Notes: generated by a model from the letters alone, not told the origin. Counted from the stretch's first letter, positions 8,748 to 18,742 are shown. The stretch is 64,000 bases of DNA from Methylocaldum sp. 14B (GCF_002005105.1 NZ_MSCV01000017.1:52243-116242); one strand, 5' to 3'. Numbers and translations are program-made.

Positions 8748-8776
8748 AAAGCGGGGCCCGCTCTTGATTCTCCTCT

Positions 8777-9979
8777 CTACCAGTGGGCCAGCAAATAGTC
8801 CAGGCCGCGGATGGTGATGGTCGGCTTCCAGCACGGATTATCTATGTTTTCCAGTTGCAGTTTCGGCAGCTTGCGGAACAGGATATCGAGCGCTGTTTCC
8901 AGTTCGATGCGCGCGAGCCGGGCTCCCAAACAATAATGAATACCGCCCCCGAAGGGCAGCGGTTTTCGAGGCAGCTCGGGGCGTCCGATCAGAAATCGGT
9001 CCGGATCCGAAAATACCGCCGGATCGCGGTTGGCTGCGCCTAGGTTGATATAGACTGTCTCGCCTTGTTTGATTGTTACCGCGCCGATGGCGATATCCTG
9101 CATGGCGACGCGAGCGGCGATATGAACCGAAGTCTCGTAACGGAGACATTCAGTTACCGCTTGGGGCAGCAACGAGGGGTTTCCCCTGAGCAAATCCAGT
9201 TGGTCGGGATGTCGGAACAGGGTCAAAAGCGCATTGCCGAGCATATTGGCCGTGGTTTCGTGTCCTGCCAGAAACAGCAGCGCCACGTTGGCGATGATTT
9301 CATCCTCATTCAGCCGATCTTCACCTTCCTCCGCTTGAAGCAGTAAGGAAACCAGGTCGGTGCCGGGATTCTTGCGGCGTTCGCGGCAAACCGCGCGGAA
9401 ATAGTCGTCGAATGCTTGCGCGGCCCGGTTGGCGGCATGGACTTCGGCTGGTCCGATCGGACTCAATTCGAATACCTTGACCAGCGCTTGAGTGTCCTCG
9501 AGAAACCGGAGACTATCCTCAAGCCGAATATCGAGGAGCGCGCAGATCACCCGGACGGGCAGCGGATAAGCGAATGTCTTTATCAAGTCGGTGCGGCGCT
9601 GATCGATGAAGCCGTCAACCAGCCGATTGGCTTCCCGTCGGGCCAGATGGCGCAATTCGGGTGCCTGTTTCACGCCGAAGGCTTTGCTTATGAGCGTGCG
9701 CAACCGAGTGTGCTCCGGGGGGTTCATCAGCAGCATGAATCGATTCACGGTCTGAAAGGCCGGTTCCTTGACGGTGTCCGTTCCGTAGCGGCGGGCGACC
9801 CCGGCCAGAAAGTCTTTGCCGAAGCGGGGATCGCGGAGAATCCGGTTGGCGTCCTCATAGCGTGTCGCCAGCCAAATACCGGGCATGAGCGGACAAATCG
9901 GTGCGTCGCTACGCAATTTGGCGTAGAGCGGATAGGGATCTGCAAAAAATGCGGGGGAGTTGAGATCGATCTTGAGCAC
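8777..9979 (-). CDS. Cytochrome P450
   Basis: A 400-residue soluble bacterial P450. Visible hallmarks are the I-helix LFLAGHETTANMLGNALL, the ExxR pair in TECLRYE, and the haem-binding loop PFGGGIHYCLGARLARIE with the axial Cys near residue 350. The start is a GTG codon (9977-9979); the family-typical N-terminus FFADPYPLYAKLR begins within 20 residues of it. Bacterial class I P450s take electrons from ferredoxin and a ferredoxin reductase, which are not in this window. The gene converges with the AlkB-like gene (29 bp between stops) and ends the candidate biosynthetic locus. Its substrate might be the pathway product, but it could be an independent gene because it lies in its own transcription unit. 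Confidence 0.92.
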   Translation of the reverse strand: MLKIDLNSPAFFADPYPLYAKLRSDAPICPLMPGIWLATRYEDANRILRDPRFGKDFLAGVARRYGTDTVKEPAFQTVNRFMLLMNPPEHTRLRTLISKAFGVKQAPELRHLARREANRLVDGFIDQRRTDLIKTFAYPLPVRVICALLDIRLEDSLRFLEDTQALVKVFELSPIGPAEVHAANRAAQAFDDYFRAVCRERRKNPGTDLVSLLLQAEEGEDRLNEDEIIANVALLFLAGHETTANMLGNALLTLFRHPDQLDLLRGNPSLLPQAVTECLRYETSVHIAARVAMQDIAIGAVTIKQGETVYINLGAANRDPAVFSDPDRFLIGRPELPRKPLPFGGGIHYCLGARLARIELETALDILFRKLPKLQLENIDNPCWKPTITIRGLDYLLAHW

Positions 9980-10184
9980 GGTGGCCGATTCTGTTTTAAG
10001 AATATGAAGATTACCGAAGATACCCGATCCACGTCAGATCTATAAAGAGACGTTTTACAGGTGCGGTTTAATCCATGCACCGATTGCTTGCGACTTCGCC
10101 GTTACGCGGCGACAATATGCCGTAACAGCCTATTCGAAATTTTCATCCCTCATTAGGGCCACACTTCGGCCGGAAGCAATACTC

Positions 10185-10922
10185 ATGTCAGGACTTTTTG
10201 TCGATCCGCAATTCTGGATCGGACTCGGCGAGATCATTGTTGTCAATATCATCCTCTCGGGCGATAACGCAGTCGTAATTGCTCTTGCCGCTCGCTCTCT
10301 CCCGGAACGGCAGCGCAATCTCGCCATAGTCTGGGGTTCGGTCGCCGCCATTCTGATGAGGGTAGTCCTCACCATAGTTGCGGTAGAAATGTTGAGGCTT
10401 CCTTACTTGAAGATCGTCGGCAGCTTGCTGCTGTTCTGGATCGCCGTGCAGCTGCTGTTGCCTGAAGGTGATGGCGGTGAAGGTATCGATGATCATGATA
10501 ATCTCATCGCCGCGATCCGGACGATCCTGATTGCCGATCTGGTCATGAGCCTCGACAACGTTATCGCAGTTGCCGCGGCGGCGAAAGGCAACGTACTGCT
10601 CCTGATACTCGGTCTGGCGATCAGTATTCCCCTCGTGATTTTCGGCAGCACCGTCATTCTGCGCTTGATGGACCGGTTCCCGGTAATCATTGTGCTCGGG
10701 GCCGCTTTGCTCGGTTTCGTATCGGGCGAAATGCTGGTCACCGATCCGGCGTGGCCTGGGCCGGAGGGCCATTGGCTGCATGACGTGATCCCCTTTGCCG
10801 GTGCCGTTCTGGTGGTCTTGGCCGGCAAGTGGTTGGCGCAGCGTAAAGCGACGACGGCACAGCACCGGGTAGTGGATCTCGCCGCCGAAGACGAGCAGCC
10901 GAAATCGGGCAAAACGGGCTAA
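10185..10922 (+). CDS. TerC family integral membrane protein (YjbE type)
   Basis: A 245-residue membrane protein with about seven hydrophobic segments. The TerC signatures are clear: NIILSGDNAVVIALAARSLP near the N-terminus and the second repeat ADLVMSLDNVIAVAAAA, each with the Asp-Asn pair thought to bind metal. YjbE-type members are linked to Mn2+ or other metal export and to tellurite resistance. The soluble tail (VVDLAAEDEQPKSGKTG) is charged. A GGAAG ribosome site lies 8 bp before the ATG. The universal stress protein gene starts 25 bp after its stop, so the two form a small operon. No yybP-ykoY-like manganese riboswitch could be recognised in the 205 bp upstream. Confidence 0.88.
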   Translation: MSGLFVDPQFWIGLGEIIVVNIILSGDNAVVIALAARSLPERQRNLAIVWGSVAAILMRVVLTIVAVEMLRLPYLKIVGSLLLFWIAVQLLLPEGDGGEGIDDHDNLIAAIRTILIADLVMSLDNVIAVAAAAKGNVLLLILGLAISIPLVIFGSTVILRLMDRFPVIIVLGAALLGFVSGEMLVTDPAWPGPEGHWLHDVIPFAGAVLVVLAGKWLAQRKATTAQHRVVDLAAEDEQPKSGKTG

Positions 10923-10947
10923 CGCCACCTATTCCAGGAGAATACGC

Positions 10948-11373
10948 ATGTTAAGAGTATTGGTTCCGGTCGATGGCTCCGAAAATTCGATCCGCGCCGT
11001 CGATCATGTGCTCAAAAAGGCAGCCTGGTACAAGGAGCCGCTGGAGATTCATCTCCTTAATGTCCAGCATCCGCTGCATGGCGAGGTACGTATGTTCCTC
11101 GATGCCGAACAGATCCGCGCGTTTCACCATGACGAGGGAACCAAGGCCCTGGAGTCGGCGCGTAAAGTTTTGGACGGAGCCGGGATTCCGTACATCGTTC
11201 ATATCGGTGTCGGCAACCCGGCTGAGGTGATCGTTCAATACGCGAAAGAGAAGGGCTGCGATCAGATCGTCATGAGCGCTCGCGGCCTTGGTTCGGTCGC
11301 GGCTCTGCTCATGGGGTCGGTAGCCACCAAGGTCATCCATCTGAGCGAAGTGCCGGTGTTGCTTGTGAAGTAA
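10948..11373 (+). CDS. Universal stress protein (UspA family)
   Basis: A 141-residue single Usp domain. It starts RVLVPVDGSENSIRAVDHVL, the usual first strand and helix, and ends with the ATP-binding signature: VMSARGLGSVAALLMGSVATKVI then VPVLLVK, close to G-2x-G-9x-G-(S/T). This suggests an ATP-binding rather than UspA-like non-binding member. It is cytoplasmic and its role (stress or membrane-energy sensing) cannot be narrowed by sequence. CAGGAGAAT precedes the ATG. It follows the TerC gene by 25 bp and is followed by a rho-independent terminator, so the pair is one transcription unit. Confidence 0.9.
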   Translation: MLRVLVPVDGSENSIRAVDHVLKKAAWYKEPLEIHLLNVQHPLHGEVRMFLDAEQIRAFHHDEGTKALESARKVLDGAGIPYIVHIGVGNPAEVIVQYAKEKGCDQIVMSARGLGSVAALLMGSVATKVIHLSEVPVLLVK

Positions 11374-11509
11374 TCCCGTAGATGCGTGATCGTTCCGCCG
11401 CGTCATAAATGGATTGTGCGCTGTATGAACGGATGCGGGTGCTTGTGACGTTCTCGCCTATCCAGGTTTCAAAGTGACTTGACGATCAGCCCGTTAGTCT
11501 ACGGGGCGA

Positions 11510-11559
11510 CGGGGTTTGCAACCGAACGCGTCAGATTGCAAGCCCCGTTATTTCATTTT
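11510..11559 (+). terminator. Rho-independent terminator after terC-usp
   Basis: A 12-bp stem, CGGGGTTTGCAA at 11510-11521 pairing with TTGCAAGCCCCG at 11536-11547 (one G-T pair), is followed by TTATTTCATTTT. It lies 136 bp after the universal stress protein stop and just before the convergent TonB-receptor stop, so it would end the plus-strand transcript. Confidence 0.75.
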
Positions 11560-11589
11560 GTCGATATCGAGTACTATCCGGCCGCTACG

Positions 11590-13668
11590 TTAAAACCGGT
11601 ATTCCACGCCACCGAAGAAAGCCCGCCCATCACCCGGATAAAACTGCGCCGCATCGCGTCCGTCGGCATTGGCGATGACGCCAGTGGTTGCCGCATATTT
11701 TTCGTCGGTCAGGTTCTTCGCTTCGAAATAGGCGGAAAATCCTTGTTTGGTCCTATAACCAGCGCGGAAACCCATGATGGCATAGGCATCGGCGGACAGA
11801 GTGTTGGCCAGGTCGACCGGAATTCGGGTCGCGGACCACTCCACGTTGGGACCCGCGTAAAAGCCGGACGGATGCTCGTAGCGCAGTTCCGTTCTCAAGT
11901 AATGTTCCGGGATTCCCGGTAAGCGGTTATCGCCGTAGGTCGGGTCGTTGTCAAACCGAAAATCGTTCCACATATAGGCTTGGCGCAGGACGATATCGTC
12001 TATGGGGCGGACCTCGAAACCGAGTTCGATACCCTGGTGTACGGTCGTGGAGTCCGCGTTGCGGGTAATCGTCGCCGTCGCGGTCGGATCGGTGGGATCG
12101 CGCAGTTGAAGCAATTCGTTTTCCACCCAAGCGTGGTAATAGGACAAGTCCCAGTTGACGATGCCCTCTCTGCCGCGCGTTCCGATTTCTACAGTGCTGC
12201 CCCTTTGAGCCGTCAGCTCAAGCGGAACGCCGTTCCGCTGGACGACCAGTTCGCCGAACGACGGGGGTTCGAAACTGCGGCTGAAATTGACATAAGCTTG
12301 GCTATTGGCCGTGAATTCCCAGCGCGCGCCGATTTTCGGGCTGACCCCGAAGAAATCCTGGTGGTCGCTTTGATCGCCATTGCTCAGGAAGCGATCGGTA
12401 TATTCGCGTGAGGCATAGGACAGTTGAAGGCCGGTAACCAGGGCCAATTGATGCAAGATATAGTGTTGGTTTTCGCCGTAGAGATCGATGTTGATGGCGT
12501 CTTGCGTACTCTTGGCCCTTCTGGCGCCGCGGTGGCCGCCGACGTTGACGAAACGGTCGTCCTGGGTTCGGCCGCCGGTCGGATATAGACCCAGGATGAA
12601 AATATTCTTGCGGCCGAACAAATCGTTTTCGTTGGTGTAACGGATGTTCATGCCGTAATCGTCGGAAACCTGGTCAAGAACCTGAAAAATAGGGTGATAA
12701 AGATCCTTGTAAGACCAGAAGCTGCTGATGTCGATGCGCTGCTTGTCGTCCCATCGCCAGGTAGTGGTATTGCCGAGCCGCATCAGCCTGAAGTCGCGCT
12801 TCTGCTGGCCTCTGAGGCTGCTTGGATTGGCCTGGGTCGGATCGTCTTCCAGTTGCGCTTTGGTTAAGCTTCCTGGTAGGTTCGATTGGGTGTTGACATA
12901 AGTGACGTAGAAGCGCGTTTCCAGGTTCTCATTGAAGCGATAGCCGAAATTGCTGAAGATGCGCTCGTTCTCCTGCTCGCTCCAGTTGCGAAAACCGTTG
13001 GTAGAAAAGAAGGTTCCGGAGATATAGTAATCAGCATCGCCGATCACTTGCCCTGAGCTCACCTGGGCACGGTAAGTGTCGAAGCTGCCGGATTCGAAGC
13101 GTAGCTGTAGAGGCGACGCGGTGTATCCGGTCCGGCTCACGAAGTTGATCGCTCCGCCAAGGGTGGTAGAGCCGTACATGAGTGCGTTAGCGCCGCGGTA
13201 AACTTCCACGTATTCGGCAGCCAGAGGCTCTACTGCCTGCATGTCGAAGCCTCCGTCGGCGAGGTTTAGCGGAACTCCGTCCTGAAGGAGTTTGATGCCG
13301 CGGCCGTGAAAGGTGCGTTGAATGCCGGAGCCTCGGATCGAGACCCGCGATTCCTCGGCACCGAATCGCGGTTGCACGTACACGCCGGGAGAGTAGTCGA
13401 GAACATCCTTGAGATTGGCGGCACGGCCCTTCTGATAGCTTTCCGCATCGATAATATCGACGCCTCCGGGAACCCGGTTAATCTGCTCGCGCGCGGTTTC
13501 GATATTAGGTACGGTGAGAGCTTGAGGTGCCGTATCGGCTTCGCCGGTAATCGTTAAAGTTGGTAACTGAGTGGGCTTGGTGTCATGATCGGCCCATGCT
13601 TTTCCCCCGATGGTTGCTCCGCTGCATAAGAGTGCGAGAGTCATCTTTAAATAGTGATTGCTCATCAT
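11590..13668 (-). CDS. TonB-dependent outer membrane receptor
   Basis: A 692-residue receptor with a signal peptide (hydrophobic MTLALLCSGATIGGKAWA), a TonB-box-like LPTLTITGE stretch, a plug domain (VPGGVDIIDAESYQKGR, LKDVLDYSPGVYVQ, ESRVSIRGSG, GGFDMQAVEP, YVEVYRGANALMYGSTTLGG) and a long beta-barrel with FEPPSFGEL and the C-terminal FFGGVEYRF ending in aromatic Phe for outer-membrane insertion. The plug resembles FecA/YncD-like receptors, for siderophores or small cofactors, but the ligand cannot be named from sequence. There is no fecR/sigma pair or ABC uptake system next to it. The N-terminus lacks a FecA-type signalling extension, so direct sigma-regulator signalling is unlikely. Two consecutive ATG codons form the start. 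Confidence 0.9.
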   Translation of the reverse strand: MMSNHYLKMTLALLCSGATIGGKAWADHDTKPTQLPTLTITGEADTAPQALTVPNIETAREQINRVPGGVDIIDAESYQKGRAANLKDVLDYSPGVYVQPRFGAEESRVSIRGSGIQRTFHGRGIKLLQDGVPLNLADGGFDMQAVEPLAAEYVEVYRGANALMYGSTTLGGAINFVSRTGYTASPLQLRFESGSFDTYRAQVSSGQVIGDADYYISGTFFSTNGFRNWSEQENERIFSNFGYRFNENLETRFYVTYVNTQSNLPGSLTKAQLEDDPTQANPSSLRGQQKRDFRLMRLGNTTTWRWDDKQRIDISSFWSYKDLYHPIFQVLDQVSDDYGMNIRYTNENDLFGRKNIFILGLYPTGGRTQDDRFVNVGGHRGARRAKSTQDAINIDLYGENQHYILHQLALVTGLQLSYASREYTDRFLSNGDQSDHQDFFGVSPKIGARWEFTANSQAYVNFSRSFEPPSFGELVVQRNGVPLELTAQRGSTVEIGTRGREGIVNWDLSYYHAWVENELLQLRDPTDPTATATITRNADSTTVHQGIELGFEVRPIDDIVLRQAYMWNDFRFDNDPTYGDNRLPGIPEHYLRTELRYEHPSGFYAGPNVEWSATRIPVDLANTLSADAYAIMGFRAGYRTKQGFSAYFEAKNLTDEKYAATTGVIANADGRDAAQFYPGDGRAFFGGVEYRF

Positions 13669-14284
13669 TTTCGGACTTGTTGTTTTAGTTTTTTGAGACG
13701 GCTGTTAGCGTAAGCAGTATTTGAGCCAGTCCGTCTTCAGGCCGGGAATTGGAGGATAATTTGTCGGAAAGGTCGATCTGGGTGTGTGAAATAACGCATT
13801 GCTGGCCGGCAAAGTGAGGCAAATGACATGCTTGGGGTGGTGCGATAAGGTTGGAAGCGCTCTGGCAATTTCTTGTTTTTTGCTCCCATGGGTGTCGTTG
13901 ATGGAGATTGCAGGCCGATGTCGGTGACATTAATTGGTCAGCCAAAAAAATTTTTCTTGCAGTACCCGCTTTGGGGTAGGGCATTTGCCGCATCGAGGTT
14001 TTGATGATGGGTGCGGCGGCGCTGCATCGGTGTAATAAATTTCTCACGCCGGTATTCGCGTGCGGTGCCGATGGTTGCGAGAGCTCGGGCAGTTCTCGGC
14101 AGAAAAATTGCAGAATGAACCTTCTTGAATATGCGCAGTCGAAAAGTCAGTGAAGAGGGAGGTAGATGTAGGCTTCTACGATTGTCCTTGCCCGTTTGAA
14201 GCATTTACAGCGGGCGATATCCTGATAGTATTTGTAAACTATTTCAAAAAAATGGTCGGATTTATCCGACGAGGAAGTTAGACC
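13669..14284. other. Long intergenic region between TonB receptor and ftsH
   Basis: This 616 bp divergent spacer has no convincing coding region: the open frames in it have no signal peptide, motif or ribosome site supporting them. On the minus strand an imperfect stem (AGACGG / CCGTCT around 13694-13734) lies just before the receptor start. I looked for cobalamin- or Fur-box-like patterns and saw none clear enough to call. It probably holds divergent promoters for the receptor and ftsH. Confidence 0.5.
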
Positions 14285-16210
14285 GTGAATGACATGTTGA
14301 AGAACATAATTCTGTGGGTAGTCATCGCCGTCGTTTTGATGTCGGTTTTCAATAATTTTGGCTCCCGAAAGTCGGTCGATTCGACTATGTCGTATTCGCA
14401 GTTCATCTCGGCGGTGAACGAGGGGCAGATTAAGCAGGTGACTATCGACGGGCAAATGATCCGGGGCATGCTCGGGACCGGCGAGAAGTTCACTACTTAC
14501 AGTCCTGGCGACGACCACTTGGTTGACGACCTGCTGAAGAACCATGTCGAGATCAAGGCTCAGCCGCCAGAATCTCAATCATTATTGATGCAGATCTTTA
14601 TTTCGTGGTTCCCGATGTTGCTGCTGATTGCTGTGTGGATTTTCTTCATGCGGCAAATGCAAGGCGGTACCGGAGGAAGGGGGGCCATGTCCTTCGGTAA
14701 GAGCCGAGCTCGGCTGATCGAAGAAGATCAAGTCAAGGTGACGTTTGCCGACGTAGCGGGCGTTGAAGAGGCCAAGGAAGACGTTCAGGAGATGGTCGAT
14801 TTCCTCAAGGATCCGAGCAAGTTTCAGAAGCTGGGCGGCAAGATTCCGCGCGGGGCTCTGATGGTCGGTCCGCCAGGGACCGGTAAGACTTTGCTGGCCC
14901 GAGCGATCGCCGGAGAGGCTAAGGTTCCGTTCTTTTCCATCTCGGGCTCGGATTTTGTCGAGATGTTTGTGGGCGTGGGTGCGTCCCGCGTGCGCGACAT
15001 GTTCGAGACGGCGAAGAAAAATGCGCCGTGCATCATCTTCATTGACGAGATCGATGCGGTAGGCCGCCATCGTGGTGCCGGTTTAGGCGGTGGCCACGAC
15101 GAGCGCGAGCAGACGCTCAATCAGTTGCTCGTCGAAATGGACGGTTTCGAAGGAAACGAAGGTATTATCGTCATCGCGGCAACCAACCGCCCCGATGTTC
15201 TGGATCCGGCGCTCTTGCGTCCTGGGCGCTTTGACCGTCAGATCGTCGTTGGACTACCTGACGTTCGTGGTCGCGAGCAAATCTTGAAGGTGCACATGAA
15301 GCGAGTGCCGATTGCCGACAACGTGGAAGTCGAATATCTGGCACGCGGCACCCCTGGATTTTCCGGCGCTGATTTGGCCAACTTGGTCAACGAGGCGGCT
15401 TTGTTCGCCGCCCGCAAGAATAAGCGCAGCGTCGACATGGAGGACTTCGAGAAAGCCAAGGATAAGATTCTTATGGGCGTAGAGCGCAAATCCATGGTAA
15501 TGACCGACGAGGAGAAGCAGCTCACCGCTTATCACGAGGCAGGTCATGCGATTGTGGGACGGCTGGTTCCGGAACACGATCCGGTGTACAAGGTCAGCAT
15601 CATGCCGCGCGGCCGGGCGCTGGGAATTACTATGTTTTTGCCGGAGCGTGACCAGTACAGTGCGAGCAAGCAGAAACTGGAAAGCCAGATTTCGAGTTTG
15701 TTCGGAGGACGTATAGCGGAAGAGCTCATTTTCGGCAAAGAAAAAGTGACGACCGGCGCTCAGAACGATATCGAGCGGGCTACCAATCTCGCGCGCAGCA
15801 TGGTTACCCGATGGGGGCTCTCGGAACGTTTAGGGCCGTTGGCGTATAGCGAAGAAGAAGGCGAAGTATTCTTGGGACGCTCCGTCACCAAGCATAAAAT
15901 GGTCTCCGAGGAGACGGCGCATCTGATCGATGAGGAAATTCGCTCGGTAATCGATCGCAACTATGAGCGTTCGGAGCGCTTGTTGCGAGAAAACATGGAA
16001 AAATTACATCTGATGGCTGAAGCCTTGATCAAGTACGAGACAATCGATCGTTTCCAAATCGACGACATTATGGAAGGCAAGGTTCCGCGCCCGCCGCAAA
16101 GCTGGGGCGAGGCGCCTCCGAGCGGTGGTGCTGCGGCGGGTTTGGGTGCTAAAGAGACTCCCAAGGCAAAAGGAGCTGGAGGCATCGGTAAAGCAGCGGA
16201 ACAGCACTGA
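14285..16210 (+). CDS. ftsH: ATP-dependent zinc metalloprotease FtsH
   Basis: A 641-residue inner-membrane AAA+ protease. Visible in order are TM1 ([15 protein letters not shown]), a short periplasmic domain, TM2 ([17 protein letters not shown]), a linker, the Walker A GPPGTGKT at about 195-202, Walker [12 protein letters not shown], the second region of homology [18 protein letters not shown], and the zinc protease motif HEAGH near residue 418. It degrades membrane proteins and short-lived regulators, and in relatives it is controlled by HflKC, encoded 4 kb downstream here. The start is GTG at 14285, after GAGGAAG. A terminator follows. The usual next gene folP is absent, and about 300 bp of non-coding DNA separates it from glmM. 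Confidence 0.97.
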   Translation: MNDMLKNIILWVVIAVVLMSVFNNFGSRKSVDSTMSYSQFISAVNEGQIKQVTIDGQMIRGMLGTGEKFTTYSPGDDHLVDDLLKNHVEIKAQPPESQSLLMQIFISWFPMLLLIAVWIFFMRQMQGGTGGRGAMSFGKSRARLIEEDQVKVTFADVAGVEEAKEDVQEMVDFLKDPSKFQKLGGKIPRGALMVGPPGTGKTLLARAIAGEAKVPFFSISGSDFVEMFVGVGASRVRDMFETAKKNAPCIIFIDEIDAVGRHRGAGLGGGHDEREQTLNQLLVEMDGFEGNEGIIVIAATNRPDVLDPALLRPGRFDRQIVVGLPDVRGREQILKVHMKRVPIADNVEVEYLARGTPGFSGADLANLVNEAALFAARKNKRSVDMEDFEKAKDKILMGVERKSMVMTDEEKQLTAYHEAGHAIVGRLVPEHDPVYKVSIMPRGRALGITMFLPERDQYSASKQKLESQISSLFGGRIAEELIFGKEKVTTGAQNDIERATNLARSMVTRWGLSERLGPLAYSEEEGEVFLGRSVTKHKMVSEETAHLIDEEIRSVIDRNYERSERLLRENMEKLHLMAEALIKYETIDRFQIDDIMEGKVPRPPQSWGEAPPSGGAAAGLGAKETPKAKGAGGIGKAAEQH

Positions 16211-16234
16211 TTCTGTTTGGTAGGCTTATTGAGA

Positions 16235-16266
16235 CCCCCGGCACCGTGCTAGGTGCGGGGGGTTTT
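16235..16266 (+). terminator. Rho-independent terminator after ftsH
   Basis: CCCCC-G-GCACC pairs with GGTGC-GGGGG around a short loop, with one bulged G, and is followed by TTTTGTTTTTG. It begins 25 bp after the ftsH stop, so ftsH is transcribed separately from glmM. Confidence 0.85.
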
Positions 16267-16511
16267 GTTTTTGTATGGATCGCCTACACTAGCTGACGAG
16301 CTTTTACGTTCAGTTGTCGGATAGAACTTGTCCGTTGGAATGGAGGGTAGTCGCTATGAAACTAAGGACATAGACGGCGCGGATAATTGCGTAATTTCCA
16401 TGCTTCTTGAAAGCGGAAGGTATTAGTGTGTCCAAAAGGTGTCGACGGATCGGCTACTGCATAGAGCGTAAAATCAAAAATAATTGAATCTTTAGATTTG
16501 AAGGACGGCGA

Positions 16512-17852
16512 ATGAAAAAATCGTACTTTGGTACAGACGGAATTCGCGGCAAAGTAGGGGAATATCCTATTACACCGGACTTTATGCTGAAGTTGGGTTG
16601 GGCGGCAGGCCGCGTGTTTTCGCTGGATCGCTACCCTTCCAATGTTCTGATCGGAAAGGACACCAGAATTTCCGGCTACATGTTCGAATCTGCTCTCGAG
16701 GCGGGGCTTGCGGCGGCGGGGATTAATACTCAGTTGCTCGGTCCCATGCCAACCCCGGCAATCGCTTATCTTACGCGGACGTTTCGAGCCCAGGCCGGGA
16801 TAGTCATCAGCGCCTCGCACAATCCGCATTACGATAATGGGATTAAGTTTTTTGGGCCCGATGGCATGAAGCTTCCGGACGAGGTCGAGCTCCAGATTGA
16901 GGAGCAATTGGACAAACCCATGACGACGGTGGAGTCTTCAAGGATAGGCAAAGCGTCTCGCATCAGTGATGCGGTCGGGCGTTATATCGAATTTTGCAAA
17001 AGCACTATTCCGTCCCGCATCGAATTTACTGGATTCAAAATTGTTGTCGATTGCGCCCATGGCTCGACATATCACATCGCGCCCCATGTATTCGAGGAAG
17101 TTGGTGCGACGGTTGTCGCTATTGGCATTCAGCCCAATGGCTTGAATATAAACGACGGCGTCGGAGCTACCAAACCCGAGCGACTTAGCCGTGCGGTATT
17201 GGAAGAGCAGGCGGATTTTGGGATCGCCTTGGATGGCGACGGCGATCGGCTGATCATGGTCGATCATAAAGGGGAGATCGTCGATGGCGATGAACTCGTT
17301 TACATCATCGCTAAGTCCCGTATGGAGTGCGGTGGGTTAAGAGGGCCGATAGTCGGTACTCTGATGAGTAACTTAGGGCTAGAGCATGCGCTGGATGCGT
17401 TGGGGTTAGAGTTTAAGCGCGCTGCGGTAGGAGATCGTTACGTGATGGAAATGATGCTTCAGCATGACAGCGTGCTCGGTGGTGAAAGTTCAGGTCATAT
17501 CATATGCCGGGACCGGATTACGACCGGCGATGGTATTGTTTCTGCTTTGCAGGTTATGGCAGCGATGCACGAGGCGGGCAAATCGCTTAACGAATTGAAG
17601 AGCGACATGGTCAAATACCCTCAGTGTTTGGTGAACGTGAAGGTGCGGGACAAAGTCAATTTGGATGAAATCGAGCCGGTTCAGAAGTTGAAAAATGAAA
17701 TTCAGCGTGAACTTGGCAGCAAGGGGCGTATTTTGCTCAGACCGTCGGGAACCGAACCGCTAATTAGGATTATGGTTGAAGGGCAAGACGCTCATGTTGT
17801 TCGTGCTACGGCCGACCGTCTCGCAAATGCCGTCTCTTCGGCGCTGACCTAG
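16512..17852 (+). CDS. glmM: Phosphoglucosamine mutase
   Basis: A 446-residue phosphohexomutase that interconverts glucosamine-6-phosphate and glucosamine-1-phosphate for UDP-GlcNAc, hence peptidoglycan and LPS. The N-terminal [12 protein letters not shown], the active-site loop [13 protein letters not shown] with the phosphoserine at Ser102, the metal loop [13 protein letters not shown], the sugar-binding GGESSGHI and the phosphate-binding [15 protein letters not shown] are all present, and the serine number matches E. coli GlmM. GAAGGACGGCG before the ATG supplies the ribosome site. It normally follows folP in gammaproteobacteria; here it follows ftsH and a terminator, so it must have its own promoter within 16267-16511. 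Confidence 0.97.
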   Translation: MKKSYFGTDGIRGKVGEYPITPDFMLKLGWAAGRVFSLDRYPSNVLIGKDTRISGYMFESALEAGLAAAGINTQLLGPMPTPAIAYLTRTFRAQAGIVISASHNPHYDNGIKFFGPDGMKLPDEVELQIEEQLDKPMTTVESSRIGKASRISDAVGRYIEFCKSTIPSRIEFTGFKIVVDCAHGSTYHIAPHVFEEVGATVVAIGIQPNGLNINDGVGATKPERLSRAVLEEQADFGIALDGDGDRLIMVDHKGEIVDGDELVYIIAKSRMECGGLRGPIVGTLMSNLGLEHALDALGLEFKRAAVGDRYVMEMMLQHDSVLGGESSGHIICRDRITTGDGIVSALQVMAAMHEAGKSLNELKSDMVKYPQCLVNVKVRDKVNLDEIEPVQKLKNEIQRELGSKGRILLRPSGTEPLIRIMVEGQDAHVVRATADRLANAVSSALT

Positions 17853-17923
17853 AGATGTGTTCGTGGCGGTTATTAGATGCGCGATGATTTCATTAGCAAA
17901 AATTGAGTCGAGGTAGTCAGTCG

Positions 17924-18307
17924 ATGCGTATCTTGCACGCGATGATTCGGGTTGGAGACTTAGAACGGTCGATTCGCTTTTACACTGAAATTCTCGGAAT
18001 GAAACTATTGAGAAAGGAGGATTTTCCTGATGGAAAATTCACTCTGGCATTCGTAGGGTTCGGTGACGAACGCCACGATTCGGTGATTGAATTGACTTAC
18101 AACTGGGGTGTTCATGGCTATAACTTGGGCGATGCCTTTGGGCATATCGCGATCGAAGTCGAGGACATCTACGACGCTGTCGAGCGTATAAGACGCGCTG
18201 GCGGCGAAATTTTACGCGAAGCCGGCCCCATGAAGTACGGCACCACGGTCATTGCCTTCGTGGCGGATCCGGATGGTTACAAAATTGAATTAATCGGAAA
18301 AGAATAA
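17924..18307 (+). CDS. gloA: Lactoylglutathione lyase (glyoxalase I)
   Basis: The start is set at the ATG giving [13 protein letters not shown] (127 residues), preceded by GAGGTAG; an upstream TTG would add seven residues with no benefit. All four metal ligands of the E. coli-type Ni2+ enzyme are present at the same numbers: His5, Glu56 (VIELTYNWG), His74 (FGHIAI) and Glu122 (YKIELI). It converts the methylglyoxal-glutathione hemithioacetal to S-lactoylglutathione in the cytoplasm. The protein lacks the extra loop of Zn-type glyoxalases, which fits the Ni/Co class. It sits alone between glmM and hfq. Confidence 0.95.
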   Translation: MRILHAMIRVGDLERSIRFYTEILGMKLLRKEDFPDGKFTLAFVGFGDERHDSVIELTYNWGVHGYNLGDAFGHIAIEVEDIYDAVERIRRAGGEILREAGPMKYGTTVIAFVADPDGYKIELIGKE

Positions 18308-18434
18308 AGGGCTATTGCGCTTATTTTTCATATATTAATGGCAGCTACAGTCAGGTATTGTGCCTGGCGAAAAAATGAGAGATTTGTTTTAATACTGGCT
18401 GAGCGTCGGTCTTATAACAATAAGGAGAAAGAGG

Positions 18435-18680
18435 ATGTCAAAAGGGCAAAATTTACAAGATCCGTTCCTAAATGCGCTTAGAAAAGAACATGTTCCGGTT
18501 TCGATCTATCTCGTAAACGGGATCAAGTTACAAGGTAAAGTGGATTCTTTCGATCAGTACGTGATCATACTCAAGAACACTGTAAGCCAAATGGTTTACA
18601 AGCATGCCATTTCCACGATTGTCCCTGCGCGTCAGGTCCGTCTACCCCATGCGGCGGAAGGATTGGAAGACGAGGGTTAA
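18435..18680 (+). CDS. hfq: RNA chaperone Hfq
   Basis: An 81-residue Sm-like RNA chaperone that pairs small RNAs with mRNAs as a hexamer. The Sm1 motif ([21 protein letters not shown]) and the Sm2 motif ([10 protein letters not shown]) are almost identical to the enterobacterial protein; Gln8 and the YKH proximal-face residues are conserved, and the position of Phe42 carries Tyr (FDQYVI). The C-terminal tail is short and acidic. AAGGAGAAAGAGG gives a strong ribosome site. It opens the classical hfq-hflX-hflK-hflC block, with hflX starting 62 bp downstream. Confidence 0.98.
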   Translation: MSKGQNLQDPFLNALRKEHVPVSIYLVNGIKLQGKVDSFDQYVIILKNTVSQMVYKHAISTIVPARQVRLPHAAEGLEDEG

Positions 18681-18742
18681 TCGACAGTTCGGTTCAAGCC
18701 GTAAGATGGTGATGTCGAAGTTGGTCTGGGAGAAGAGTTTAC

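Noticed and set aside
8748..8776. Possible bidirectional terminator between the AlkB-like and P450 genes
   Set aside because: AGCGGGGCCCGCT is palindromic but the loop would be too small and the T-run is poor.
10020..10184. yybP-ykoY manganese riboswitch upstream of the TerC gene
   Set aside because: The characteristic conserved loops could not be identified in the 165 bp leader.
13669..13920. Possible cobalamin riboswitch or Fur box before the TonB receptor
   Set aside because: The B12-box and conserved core strings were not found on the minus strand, and no clear Fur-like inverted repeat was seen.
13685..14204. Two minus-strand open frames (120 and 88 codons) upstream of the TonB receptor
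   Set aside because: No ribosome site, signal or recognisable motif; composition unlike the neighbouring genes; they overlap each other in different frames.
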